Source: SG8-30 sp964406445
GTDB lineage: Bacteria; Pseudomonadota; Gammaproteobacteria; Steroidobacterales; Steroidobacteraceae
Length of the DNA: 32,451 nt
Assembly: GCA_964406445.1 (NCBI GenBank)
Contig: CAYORU010000041.1
Location: 1 to 32,451, forward strand
Reading direction: 5' to 3'
Both the position numbers and the translations under genes were made by a program. The notes beneath the pieces are model-generated. The model was not told the origin of the DNA, searched no databases, and saw only the letters and a program-made list of their open reading frames with translations. The stretch's first letter is position 1. Each line of letters opens with the position of its first letter. Below, in pieces: positions 25,556-32,451 of this stretch.

Positions 25556-26341
25556 TCAGTCGTCCTTCCGGCCTTGTGTCGCGCCTCCGGGAGCGACCTG
25601 CAGTTCGGCCGGCAGGAGCGCCTCGACCTCGAGCTTCGGAGGCAGGCGGGAGACATGGCCGCGGTCGCAGGCGAAGCCGCGCCGGACCACGCGCACGCCG
25701 AGGTCCCTGAAGACCTGCGTCACCATCTGGTCGAGCAGCTCGCAATCGGCCGGCTCGAGGCCCGCGGTCTCGCGGGAGAGCGTCACGCGCCTGCGCTCCG
25801 CGATGAACGGGATCGGATCGTCGAAGATGGGCAGGGGATTGCCGGTGACCTCGGTGATCAACTCCCGGCGCCGCCGGTCCGCCGCGAGTTCCGCGAGCAC
25901 CTCGGGCGTCTTCGCGGCGGGCAGCGACAGCCGCACCCGCACGTCGGCCGTCTGCAGCGGCTCGGCGCGCCCGAGGGGGCTCGTGCCGAACCGCGCCGAG
26001 CCGCGCGGCAGGGTGGCCACGTCGCCAGCCGGCAGGTCGGGCTCGAAGTAGACGGCGCTGCAGTTCCTGGCGGAGACCTGCAGGTCGGGCCGGGCCCCCA
26101 GCGCGTGCAGCACGCGCGCGATCCGGTGCTCGAGGACGGGGCATGGATAGACGGCTTGGAAGCTCCGGAAGGAGAATCGCAGTTCCCGCTCCTTCCAGAC
26201 CGCGTCGACGGACTCCTGCGCGGCTGCATGCGAGGCGAGCGCCACCGGGCCGAGGGCGAGCGTGGCAAGCGCGGCGAGCAGCGAAGCCCTCCGGGACGCT
26301 CCGGCGGCGAGCGGCGCGACGGTCGGCACACGCGGCTCCAC
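25556..26341 (-). CDS. secreted protein of unknown function, four cysteines
   Basis: This 261-aa protein has a likely signal peptide (RRASLLAALATLALGPVALAS, cleavage near HAAAQ, about residue 42). The mature part has YPCPVLEHRIARVLHALGARPDL, ending NCS, and near the C-terminus ADCELLDQMVTQVF and FACDRG. This resembles a group of uncharacterised secreted proteins I remember from Xanthomonadales-type bacteria (pattern Y.C..L...v...L..LGAR.D..v...C). Four cysteines in the mature part suggest two disulfides. The GTG at 26341 gives a long n-region; a GTG four codons later is equally possible. It is convergent with the pilus operon and divergent from the next gene; no link is proven. Confidence 0.65.
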   Translation of the reverse strand: MEPRVPTVAPLAAGASRRASLLAALATLALGPVALASHAAAQESVDAVWKERELRFSFRSFQAVYPCPVLEHRIARVLHALGARPDLQVSARNCSAVYFEPDLPAGDVATLPRGSARFGTSPLGRAEPLQTADVRVRLSLPAAKTPEVLAELAADRRRRELITEVTGNPLPIFDDPIPFIAERRRVTLSRETAGLEPADCELLDQMVTQVFRDLGVRVVRRGFACDRGHVSRLPPKLEVEALLPAELQVAPGGATQGRKDD

Positions 26342-26527
26342 GATCGGGATTCTGCTCGCCTCGACGCGGATTGCAATGCCCGGGTGCGGCTGGCGCTACG
26401 AGTCGGGTGTTGCGCTGCGGCATCGGTCGGCGCGGTCGAACACGGCCGCGGGCTGGTGCGTGCCGAAAGGGAAGGAGTAGTCTCTGCGTGGCCGGCGCAT
26501 GGGTCGGCCAGCCTTCGGAGAAGCCCG

Positions 26528-28072
26528 ATGGCGAGCCTGAGCACCCGCGATTCGCTGAGGCCAGGGCGCGTGACGGCGGCGCTGCTGTCGGGCCTGCTGC
26601 ACCTCGGGATGCTCGCGCTGATCGTGCTGGCGGGCGGCCCCGCCGATGGCCTGATCGAGCGAGCGGCGGAGTCGAGAGCGCAGACCTGGCTGACCGCGCC
26701 GATCGCGCGGCAACGCGACTTCGACCTGCCGGACCCGCCGGTCGCTGCGATTCCGCAGGTCCAGGCCGACGCCGGCCCGGCTCCGGCGACCGTCGATCCG
26801 CCCGGCGAGCGCCTGCCCCCGCCACCTCTCCCGGAACCCGACCTTGCGATCCCGGACCTGGCCGCGGCAGGTCCGCTCGCGACGCGCGTCGAGGACCCCG
26901 CAGAGGATCCCGCCCGTCCCGTCGATCTGCCGCCCGCGTTCATGATGGGCGAGCGGCAGGCCTCGAGCCTGACCGAGCGCCTCGAGCAGTTCGCCGAGGC
27001 GCTGCTCGACCGCGAGCACGCGAGCGTGAGCTGGGCGCAGGATGGCTGGGTCTACGAGGCCGAGCTGGCTCGCGAGCCCACCCGCGACGGCGTCGAGCTG
27101 GAGCGCGCCGTGGCGGTGGTCAGCGCGGAGCACCAGGGGCGGCGGCTGCACACCTTCATCAGCCTGAAGCGCCTGCCGTTCTCGCACTACGCCAAGGTCA
27201 TCGACCGATGGGATCCGATGGTGCAGCTGCACGACGACGTGGTGGTCGGGCGCATGCACGTCAACTCGCGGTTCAATCTCCTGCAAGACGCCGAGGCCGC
27301 GCCGCGGCTGCTCGGACGCGTCTCGACGGCCGCCGGCGGCTACAACCTCGAGCGCGACGGCCGGCGGCAAGACCGTGAGATCTTCGCCGAGGGCGTCGCC
27401 ACCCGCGTCGGCAGGATCGACTTCGCCGGCGGGTCCTGGTCCCTTGCGCAGGCGCGGCCAGAGGACAACGCCCGGATCCACGAATTCGCGGGCGACACGC
27501 AGCTGCGATTCCTGGGCGAGGAGGGCTATGCATGGCGCGAGCGCAAGTCCGACGGGTGGCAGCGCGCCAGCCGCCCCGGGGGACAGCCGGTGTACTTCAC
27601 CGCGGCGCGCGGCGCGACCCTCAGCGTGCAGGGCGTCGTGTCCGGCCGGTTCCTCGTCCATTCGCCGGGCAGGATCGTGGTGACCGGCGGCCTCACCTAC
27701 GCGCGCGATCCGCGCCGGCATCCGGACTCGGACGATTTCCTGGGGCTCGTCTCCGACCGGGACATCGAAATCGCGCCGCCGGGCGTGACGGGACCGGGCG
27801 ACCTGGAGATTCATGCGGCGTTGTTCGCCAGGCGCCGCATCGTGGTGACGTCGGCGGACCGTCCGGGCAGGGCGACGCTGCTCGTCCTCGGCAGCGTCGC
27901 GGCCGGCAGCCTGACCGAGAGCGAACCCCGCTTCGCCACCCGGGTCGAGCACGACAGCCGCCTCGACCGCGTGCGCCCGCCCGGGTTTCCGTCCACGAAC
28001 CGCTTCGCGATGGAAGACTGGGACAGGCGGTGGACGGAGGTCCCGGCGCACGCCGCCACGGACGGACTCTGA
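26528..28072 (+). CDS. DUF4900-like protein with TonB-like N-terminal anchor
   Basis: This 514-aa protein starts with a cytoplasmic stub and one membrane helix (RVTAALLSGLLHLGMLALIVLAGG), then a long Pro/Ala/Asp/Glu-rich spacer (about residues 60-140). The layout is that of TonB/TolA proteins, but no TonB C-terminal domain follows. Instead, about residues 230-500 hold NSRFNLL, FAEGV, VQGVVSGRFLVHSPGRIVVTGGLTYA, DFLGLVSDRDIEIAPP, LEIHAALFARRRIVV and VLGSVAAG. These match the repeated turns of DUF4900-type proteins often encoded near pilus or pseudopilin genes. GGAG (26517-26520) supports the ATG at 26528. Function is unknown; a surface or pilus-associated role is inference. Confidence 0.62.
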   Translation: MASLSTRDSLRPGRVTAALLSGLLHLGMLALIVLAGGPADGLIERAAESRAQTWLTAPIARQRDFDLPDPPVAAIPQVQADAGPAPATVDPPGERLPPPPLPEPDLAIPDLAAAGPLATRVEDPAEDPARPVDLPPAFMMGERQASSLTERLEQFAEALLDREHASVSWAQDGWVYEAELAREPTRDGVELERAVAVVSAEHQGRRLHTFISLKRLPFSHYAKVIDRWDPMVQLHDDVVVGRMHVNSRFNLLQDAEAAPRLLGRVSTAAGGYNLERDGRRQDREIFAEGVATRVGRIDFAGGSWSLAQARPEDNARIHEFAGDTQLRFLGEEGYAWRERKSDGWQRASRPGGQPVYFTAARGATLSVQGVVSGRFLVHSPGRIVVTGGLTYARDPRRHPDSDDFLGLVSDRDIEIAPPGVTGPGDLEIHAALFARRRIVVTSADRPGRATLLVLGSVAAGSLTESEPRFATRVEHDSRLDRVRPPGFPSTNRFAMEDWDRRWTEVPAHAATDGL

Positions 28073-28084
28073 CAGGGAGCAGAG

Positions 28085-28543
28085 ATGAAGCAGGTGCTCG
28101 TGTTGACCGTCGCGCTCGGGCTCGCCGGCTGCGCGCCGAGGATCGCCGTCATGATCCCGGTCCCCGGCGGTGAGCCCCGTGCGCCGCGACCGCCCGCCGA
28201 GGTGATGAACGAGGCCGCGGTGACGCCGCGCTACGGGGCCGGCGCCATCACGGTGAGCGCGGAGGACCGCCGCTGGTTCGCCCGGGGCTGCATGCTCGAC
28301 GTGCTGCTAGACGGCCAGCCGGTCGCCGGACTGCGGCCCGGCCAGCAGGTGACGCTGTACGCCGAACCGGGCCGGCGGGTCCTGAGCTTCAACGTTCGCG
28401 ACGAGGGTTCCTGCGAGCCGGGCACGGCCTCGGTCGCGATGCAGTCGGTCGAGCACTCCACGCAGCAGGTCCGGCTCGTCACCAGCGCCGTGCGCGTCCT
28501 CACGGTCGAGGTGAATCCCTATGGGCGGGCGCTGCCGCGCTGA
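28085..28543 (+). CDS. small lipoprotein of unknown function
   Basis: This 152-aa protein has a textbook lipoprotein signal with the lipobox LAGC (Cys16). The mature part contains the segment AEDRRWFARGCMLDVLLDGQPVAGLRPGQQVTLYAEPGRRVLSF, a short beta-sandwich-like pattern seen in several hypothetical lipoproteins that carry a PEGA-like G.....L.PG motif. Two mature cysteines besides Cys16 are present. GGGAG at 28074-28078 supports the ATG at 28085. It lies 12 bases after the DUF4900-like gene, so the two are probably co-transcribed. No function can be assigned. Confidence 0.75.
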   Translation: MKQVLVLTVALGLAGCAPRIAVMIPVPGGEPRAPRPPAEVMNEAAVTPRYGAGAITVSAEDRRWFARGCMLDVLLDGQPVAGLRPGQQVTLYAEPGRRVLSFNVRDEGSCEPGTASVAMQSVEHSTQQVRLVTSAVRVLTVEVNPYGRALPR

Positions 28544-28616
28544 TCTGTACGATGCCTGGCGACCGACCGCGGGGTCGTGCAGGTTCAGGCACTTGCGCGC
28601 AACTCCTTCGTCGCGC

Positions 28617-28645
28617 TTGCACGTCGGCCGGATTGGGCATAAGTT
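28617..28645 (+). promoter_or_regulatory. possible sigma70 promoter before the FHA gene
   Basis: TTGCAC (28617-28622) lies 17 bases before TAAGTT (28640-28645), inside an AT-rich patch (CATAAGTTAAAAATC) that stands out in this GC-rich DNA. The -35 is good, the -10 is weak. The gene starts at 28721. Confidence 0.35.
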
Positions 28646-28720
28646 AAAAATCGGCAGGAACGACAGCGTGCCGTAGAGCACGCCCATTGCGCACCGCAAC
28701 GGGGACAAGGCGGGCAGCAC

Positions 28721-29584
28721 ATGAGCGCGAACGAATCCACGATTGAGTCGGTTGTCCGGAGAGTACGGCAGGCCATGCCCGGCGACACGCAGTCGGGCGG
28801 TTCACCAGGGGCCCCCAACGACGTCGCGCAGGCGGCGCCGGGCGCTGCGCGAGCGGGCGACCCCCGGGTCGCGAGGCTCGAGCAGCAGTGCACCCGCCTC
28901 GCGAATGAACTGGCGAGCGTCGCCCGCGATGCCGACGATCGCGCGGCGGTGCAGCGCCGGGCGCTGACGGTCGCGCGCGAGCAGATCGCGGCACTCGAGG
29001 AGGAGCGGGACCGGCTCCTGCAGGCGCTGCGGGACAGCAACCGGCAGCTGGCGGAGCTGTCCGCCCAGCTGACGCTCGGCGAGGTGCGCGCCGGTTTCGC
29101 GGCCGACTTCCACAGCAGCATGGCGTCTTTCCTCGAGCGGCATCCCACGGCGGCCAGCGACGCGCGCGCCCCCGGCGAATCGCCGCAGGATCCCGGCTCC
29201 GAGACCATCGTGCTGTCGACGGAGGGCGACGCCCAGCCCGGGTCGCCACCTCCGCCGCAACCGGCCTGCGGCAGCCGGCGCGCGCCGAGGATCCGCAGGT
29301 TCCTGTTGCCGTTGCAGCCGGACGTCGATCCTCCCTTCGAGCTGGCCGGGCCGCGCTGCTACGTGGGGCGCGGCGGCGAGGCCGACGTCTGCCTCTCGCA
29401 CGCGAGCATCAGCCGGCTGCACGGTGTCCTCTACTGCATCGGCGGCGCGACGCTCGTCGAGGACGCGCGCAGCACGAACGGCGTCTTCGTCAACGACGAG
29501 CGGGTGGCCCAGGCCGTGCTGAAGGACGGCGACGTCGTGGCCTTCGGGACCGTCGCGTTCCGCTTCCGGATCGCCGCCAGCTGA
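28721..29584 (+). CDS. coiled-coil and FHA-domain protein
   Basis: This 287-aa protein without signal peptide or membrane segment has a coiled coil at about residues 48-118 (ARLEQQCTRLANELASV; EQIAALEEERDRLLQALRD), a low-complexity linker (about 140-190) and a C-terminal FHA domain (about 205-285). The FHA phosphothreonine-binding elements are visible: VGRGGEADVCL (G216, R217), SISRLHGVL, and DARSTNGVFVNDERV. FHA domains bind phosphothreonine proteins in signalling; no Ser/Thr kinase is present in the window. GGGGACAAGG before the ATG is a plausible ribosome binding site. It is convergent with alx, 13 bases apart. Confidence 0.85.
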   Translation: MSANESTIESVVRRVRQAMPGDTQSGGSPGAPNDVAQAAPGAARAGDPRVARLEQQCTRLANELASVARDADDRAAVQRRALTVAREQIAALEEERDRLLQALRDSNRQLAELSAQLTLGEVRAGFAADFHSSMASFLERHPTAASDARAPGESPQDPGSETIVLSTEGDAQPGSPPPPQPACGSRRAPRIRRFLLPLQPDVDPPFELAGPRCYVGRGGEADVCLSHASISRLHGVLYCIGGATLVEDARSTNGVFVNDERVAQAVLKDGDVVAFGTVAFRFRIAAS

Positions 29585-29597
29585 GACGTTCGAGGCG

Positions 29598-30599
29598 CTA
29601 GTCGCGCTCGTCCTTCGTCCGCCTGCGCGCGAAGGGGTAGGCGGCCTGCGGCTTGCCGCTAGGCGGGATCTTGAGCGACAGGACCATGGTCGCCGCCAGC
29701 ACGAGCGCCGTGACGCCGAGCGACCAGGCCACCGGGATCTTGTAGACGTCGATCAGCAGCATCTTGATGCCGATGAAGACCAGCACGATCGCGAGGCCGT
29801 AGGAGAGCAGGTGGAAGCGCTCGTGCATGCCGGCGAGCAGGAAGTACATCGCGCGCAGGCCGAGGATCGCGAACACGTTCGAGGTGAGCACGATGAAGGG
29901 GTCCATCGTGATCGCGAAGATCGCCGGGATGGAGTCCACGGCGAAGACGACGTCCACGATGCCGATCAACACGATCACCACGAACAGCGGCGTCGCCATC
30001 CGCACCCCGTCCCTGACGGTGAAGAACTTCTCGCCGTCGAAGTCCGGCGCGATCTTCATGTGGCGGCGGATGTAGCGCAGCGCGGGGTTGGCCTCGAGGT
30101 CGGGCTCCTGGCCGGTCGCCCACCACATCTTCACGCCGGTGAACACGAGGAAGGCGCCGAACACGTACAGGATCCAGTGGAACTTCGTGATCAGCCACGC
30201 GCCGATCAGGATCATGATCGCGCGCAGCACCAGCGCCCCGAGGATGCCGATCATCAGCACCCGTTTCTGGAACTCGGCGGGCACTGCGAAGTACGTGAAC
30301 ACCATCAGGAACACGAAGATGTTGTCGACGGCGAGGGCCTTCTCGACCAGGTAGCCGGTGATGAACTCCAGCGCCTTCGTGTCGGCCACGGGGTTGCCGG
30401 CCGGGCCACCGAGGTACCACCACAGCCAGCCGACGAACACGAACGACACCGCCACCCACACCAGCGACCAGACGGCCGCCTCCCTGATCGTGACCTTGTG
30501 GGCGCCCTGCTTCTCCATGGCGAAGAAGTCGACGACGAGCGCGACGAGGACGAACGCTGCGAACAGCGCCCACATGAGCGGGGTGCCGACGGTCATCAT
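29598..30599 (-). CDS. alx: Alx/TerC-family membrane protein, probable Mn exporter
   Basis: This 333-aa membrane protein matches E. coli Alx along nearly its whole length. The start TVGTPLMW, EAAVWSLVWVAVS, TGYLVEKALAVDNIFVFLM, FGAFLVFTGVKM, VVFAVDSIPAIFAITMDPFIVLTSN and FAILGLRAMYFLLAGMHERF are all family hallmarks, with the conserved membrane aspartates in VDN and VDSIPA. Alx exports manganese and responds to alkaline pH in E. coli. The start is ATG ATG (30599 or 30596); the frame is open far upstream but without family similarity. A TACAAT -10 lies about 40 bases upstream. It is divergent from the repeat lipoprotein gene. The Mn role is from the family, not shown here. Confidence 0.9.
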   Translation of the reverse strand: MMTVGTPLMWALFAAFVLVALVVDFFAMEKQGAHKVTIREAAVWSLVWVAVSFVFVGWLWWYLGGPAGNPVADTKALEFITGYLVEKALAVDNIFVFLMVFTYFAVPAEFQKRVLMIGILGALVLRAIMILIGAWLITKFHWILYVFGAFLVFTGVKMWWATGQEPDLEANPALRYIRRHMKIAPDFDGEKFFTVRDGVRMATPLFVVIVLIGIVDVVFAVDSIPAIFAITMDPFIVLTSNVFAILGLRAMYFLLAGMHERFHLLSYGLAIVLVFIGIKMLLIDVYKIPVAWSLGVTALVLAATMVLSLKIPPSGKPQAAYPFARRRTKDERD

Positions 30600-30637
30600 G
30601 GCGGGGGCGGCGTGTGTCCTGGCCGGGCTAGGCGCGT

Positions 30638-30643
30638 ATTGTA
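30638..30643 (-). promoter_or_regulatory. candidate -10 box of alx
   Basis: On the - strand, TACAAT (30643 to 30638) lies 38 bases before the first alx ATG. No good -35 is visible at 16-18 bases. The short leader leaves no room for a yybP-ykoY manganese riboswitch downstream of this box. Confidence 0.4.
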
Positions 30644-30646
30644 CGG

Positions 30647-30695
30647 GGATTCGCGAAACCGATTGCCGAGTTGTGGCGCCGCCGGCCGCGAATCC
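30647..30695. repeat. 9-bp perfect inverted repeat between divergent genes
   Basis: GGATTCGCG (30647-30655) and CGCGAATCC (30687-30695) are exact inverted copies, 31 bases apart, in the region between alx and the repeat lipoprotein. One arm lies just upstream of the candidate alx -10. It could be a split regulator site or a transcript hairpin; unproven. Confidence 0.4.
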
Positions 30696-30773
30696 GGGCC
30701 GGGCCCGAATTCGATGTAGGGTGTGAGGCACCAGCGGGGACGGTGCAGTGGCCAACGCGGAGGACACTGGCGA

Positions 30774-31136
30774 ATGACCTTGATGAAGACGTTCCTGGCC
30801 GTCGCGGCGACGGTTGTCGTCGTCGCCTGTGCGGCCGACCGACTGGGCGATGCTCCGGCTGAAGCGCGCCTCGCCGTGACGCCTGGGGGGCAGCTGTCCG
30901 GGTTGCCCGCTTGGCATCCGCCAGTGGCAAGCGCCGGCCTTGTGCTGCCGGAGGGCCATCCGCCGGTGGGCCGGGCACTGCCCACGCTGCCCGAGGGCCA
31001 TCCGCCCGTTCCGGGCTGGAGCGAGGGCGGGCTGCCGGAAGGCCATCCGGCCTGTCCGGCGCTGTCCGACGGCGGACCGGGCGGGCTCTCGCAGGGCCCG
31101 GTACAGCGGCTGCCGCAGGAACTCGTGGAGATCTGA
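30774..31136 (+). CDS. small lipoprotein with LPEGHPPV repeats
   Basis: This 120-aa protein has a hydrophobic signal with Cys19 in VVVVACA, a lipobox-like site, so it is probably an envelope lipoprotein. The mature part holds four octapeptide repeats at residues 44-51 (LPAWHPPV), 58-65 and 72-79 (LPEGHPPV) and 87-94 (LPEGHPAC), spaced 14, 14 and 15 residues apart. The rest is Gly/Pro-rich and disordered-looking. The regularly placed His, Glu and Cys suggest metal or haem binding, but this is inference. The ATG at 30774 follows GGAGG (30759-30763); an ATG at 30783 is the alternative. It is divergent from alx and 63 bases before the SDR gene. Confidence 0.72.
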   Translation: MTLMKTFLAVAATVVVVACAADRLGDAPAEARLAVTPGGQLSGLPAWHPPVASAGLVLPEGHPPVGRALPTLPEGHPPVPGWSEGGLPEGHPACPALSDGGPGGLSQGPVQRLPQELVEI

Positions 31137-31199
31137 GGCAGTCGCGCCGACCGTCGACGCCGGTCGACTGCGGTGCGGCCGCGGCATGAAGGAGCCAGC

Positions 31200-32114
31200 A
31201 TGCGCATCCTGATCACGGGCGGCACCGGCTTCATCGGCCGGGCGCTCTGCCCGCGCCTTGCCGCCGCCGGCCACGAAGTCGTCGTCCTGAGCCGGCAGCA
31301 GCGGCCGGGTCTGCCGCGCGGCGCCAAGCGGGCCGTGCGGCGGCTCGAGGACATCCCGGCGGGCGAGGTCGACGCCGTCGTCAACCTGGCCGGCGAACCG
31401 ATCGCCGACCAGCGCTGGACCGAGCGGCACAAGCGTCTGCTCGTCGGCTCGCGCGTCGACACCACCCGCCGGCTGGTCGACTGGATGGCGGCGTCGCCGC
31501 AGCGGCCCGTGACGCTCGTCTCGGCGTCGGCCGTGGGCTTCTACGGCGACCAGGGCGATCGCGAGATCGTCGAGAGCACGCCGCCGGCGCCCGGATTCAC
31601 GCACGATCTCTGCGCGGCCTGGGAGCGCGAGGCGCTGCGCGCCGAGGCGCTGGGTGTGCGCACCTGCATCGCGCGCATCGGCGCCGTGCTCGACCGCGGC
31701 GGCGGCGCGCTCGCGAAGATGCTGCCGGCTTTCTGGATGGGCGTCGGCGGCCGGCTTGGCTCCGGCGAGCACTATTTTCCGTGGATCCATCGCGAGGACA
31801 TGGCCGCGATCCTGCAGTGGCTGATCGAGAACCCGCGGGCGCAGGGCGCCTACAACGCGGGCGCGCCCCATCCGGTCACGAACGCCGAGTTCGCGCGCGC
31901 GCTCGGCCGGGCGGTCAGGCGGCCCGCCGTCCTGCCGATGCCTGCGGCTGCCGTGAAGCTGCTGTTCGGCGGCGTCGCCGAGATCCTGCTTGGCAGCCAG
32001 CGGATGCTGCCGAAGCGGCTGCTGGCGGAGGGCTTCGAGTTCGCTCATCCGCGCCTCGACGAGGCGCTCGCCGACATGTTCGCCCCGGGGCGTCGCGCCG
32101 GCGGCCTGGGCTGA
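31200..32114 (+). CDS. yfcH: TIGR01777/YfcH-family SDR epimerase-like protein
   Basis: This 304-aa protein is an atypical short-chain dehydrogenase of the YfcH/SDR39U1 family (TIGR01777). The NAD(P)-binding TGGTGFIG lies at residues 6-13. Family stretches are AVVNLAGEPIADQRWTERHK, SASAVGFYGDQGD, FTHDLCAAWEREAL, RIGAVLDRGGGALAKMLPAF, and FPWIHREDMAAIL. The C-terminal DUF1731-like part (PMPAAAVKLLFGGVAEILLGSQRMLPKRL) is complete. Catalytic activity is not established for the family. AAGGAG (31189-31194) is 5 bases from the ATG at 31200. It may be co-transcribed with the repeat lipoprotein. Confidence 0.92.
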   Translation: MRILITGGTGFIGRALCPRLAAAGHEVVVLSRQQRPGLPRGAKRAVRRLEDIPAGEVDAVVNLAGEPIADQRWTERHKRLLVGSRVDTTRRLVDWMAASPQRPVTLVSASAVGFYGDQGDREIVESTPPAPGFTHDLCAAWEREALRAEALGVRTCIARIGAVLDRGGGALAKMLPAFWMGVGGRLGSGEHYFPWIHREDMAAILQWLIENPRAQGAYNAGAPHPVTNAEFARALGRAVRRPAVLPMPAAAVKLLFGGVAEILLGSQRMLPKRLLAEGFEFAHPRLDEALADMFAPGRRAGGLG

Positions 32115-32159
32115 ACCAGGAACGACACTTCGCCGCGGCACTGGCGGGCTATCTCAGGA

Positions 32160-32188
32160 TTGACAGCGCTGTCAGCGGCTGCTAGAAC
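32160..32188 (+). promoter_or_regulatory. candidate promoter with LacI-type operator before the GH3 gene
   Basis: TTGACA (32160-32165, consensus -35) lies 17 bases before TAGAAC (32183-32188, weak -10). Overlapping it, TGACAGCGCTGTCA (32161-32174) is a perfect 14-bp palindrome with the central CG typical of LacI-family operators that control sugar-use genes. A repressor bound here would cover the -35. The regulator itself is not in the window. Confidence 0.6.
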
Positions 32189-32271
32189 CGGGCGTCGCGG
32201 CATGGCTCCTCGACCGGGCGCCGGCTGTCACCCTCGCTGCCTCTGCGTCAAGGAAGCCCGGCCTGCAATCC

Positions 32272-32451
32272 ATGTCCCGCCACGACATCGAGGACCGCGT
32301 CGCCAGTCTTCTCGGCCAGATGACCCTGGCCGAGAAGATCGGCCAGATGAACCAGCTGAATGCCGACGGGCGGGATGCGCCAAGGCTCCTCGGGGAGGCG
32401 ATCCGCGGCGGCCGCGTCGGTGCCGTGCTCAACCAGGTTCACCAGGACACG
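32272..32451 (+). CDS. glycoside hydrolase family 3 protein (5' part), beta-glucosidase-like
   Basis: The first 60 codons of a GH3 enzyme are present before the window ends. IEDRVASLLGQMTLAEKIGQMNQLN is the opening of BglX-type GH3 enzymes (family form RV..LL.QMTLEEKIGQM.Q), followed by LGEAIRGGRVGAVLNQV, matching the family I..G.VGS.LN. The GH3 catalytic Asp would lie outside the window. No signal peptide is seen with this ATG; the ribosome binding site is weak (AAGGAA, 16 bases upstream). The LacI-type palindrome about 100 bases upstream suggests sugar-controlled expression. Substrate cannot be told. Confidence 0.85.
   Translation, partial: MSRHDIEDRVASLLGQMTLAEKIGQMNQLNADGRDAPRLLGEAIRGGRVGAVLNQVHQDT

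Noticed and set aside
30903..31055. CRISPR or DNA tandem repeat
   Set aside because: The repeating unit is a protein motif (LPEGHPPV) with codon variation and 14-15 residue spacing, not identical DNA repeats with unique spacers; no other CRISPR-like array was seen in the window.
30600..32141. Upstream open extension of the alx frame (about 500 codons)
   Set aside because: Alx homology begins exactly at MMTVGTPLMW; the extension is antisense to two better-supported genes and low-complexity.

Overview
The window is strongly GC-rich, densely coding DNA with few intergenic gaps, frequent GTG starts and many 4-base ATGA/GTGA overlaps. A complex I operon, an initiator tRNA, an LpxO-type lipid A hydroxylase, an MSHA-like type IV pilus cluster, an Alx/TerC exporter and a GH3 glycosidase under a LacI-type operator point to a Gram-negative proteobacterium. 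I infer a gammaproteobacterium of the Xanthomonadales/Steroidobacterales/Nevskiales kind, but a betaproteobacterium cannot be excluded from the sequence alone.

Layout. (1) Bases 1-12366 hold the distal part of the NADH:quinone oxidoreductase operon: the 3' end of nuoD, then nuoE-F-G-H-I-J-K-L-M-N in canonical order, all on the + strand and tightly packed. (2) Bases 12392-12560 hold an initiator tRNA-fMet with its own sigma70-type promoter and an intrinsic terminator. (3) An lpxO-like gene lies on the - strand (12601-13527). (4) A 725-base region with no convincing complete gene (13528-14252) carries a potentially pseudoknotted element, a strong hairpin and a possible IS3 orfA remnant. (5) Bases 14253-25456 form an MSHA/type II secretion-like pilus operon: major-type pilin, MshM-like ATPase, MshL-like secretin, MshN-like TPR protein, MshE-like ATPase, MshG-like platform protein, then GspL/MshI-, PilO/MshJ- and PilP/MshK-like proteins and two minor pseudopilins. 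(6) Bases 25556-29584 hold accessory genes: a secreted protein of unknown function (- strand), a TonB-like-anchored DUF4900-like protein, a small lipoprotein and an FHA-domain protein. (7) Bases 29598-32451 hold alx (- strand), a divergent small lipoprotein with LPEGHPPV repeats, a TIGR01777/YfcH-family SDR protein, and the start of a GH3 beta-glucosidase behind a perfect TGACAGCGCTGTCA palindrome.

How the genes work together. The nuo genes encode the peripheral arm (DEFGI) and membrane arm (HJKLMN) of complex I. The pilus cluster has most of an envelope-spanning pilus machine (secretin, alignment proteins, platform, extension ATPase, pilins). It lacks a prepilin peptidase and a retraction ATPase, so these would have to be supplied from elsewhere or be absent. 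The DUF4900-like protein just downstream belongs to a family usually found with type IV pilus-like genes and may be a further part of the same apparatus. The last block may combine metal homeostasis (alx and the His-Pro repeat lipoprotein) with glycan use (GH3).
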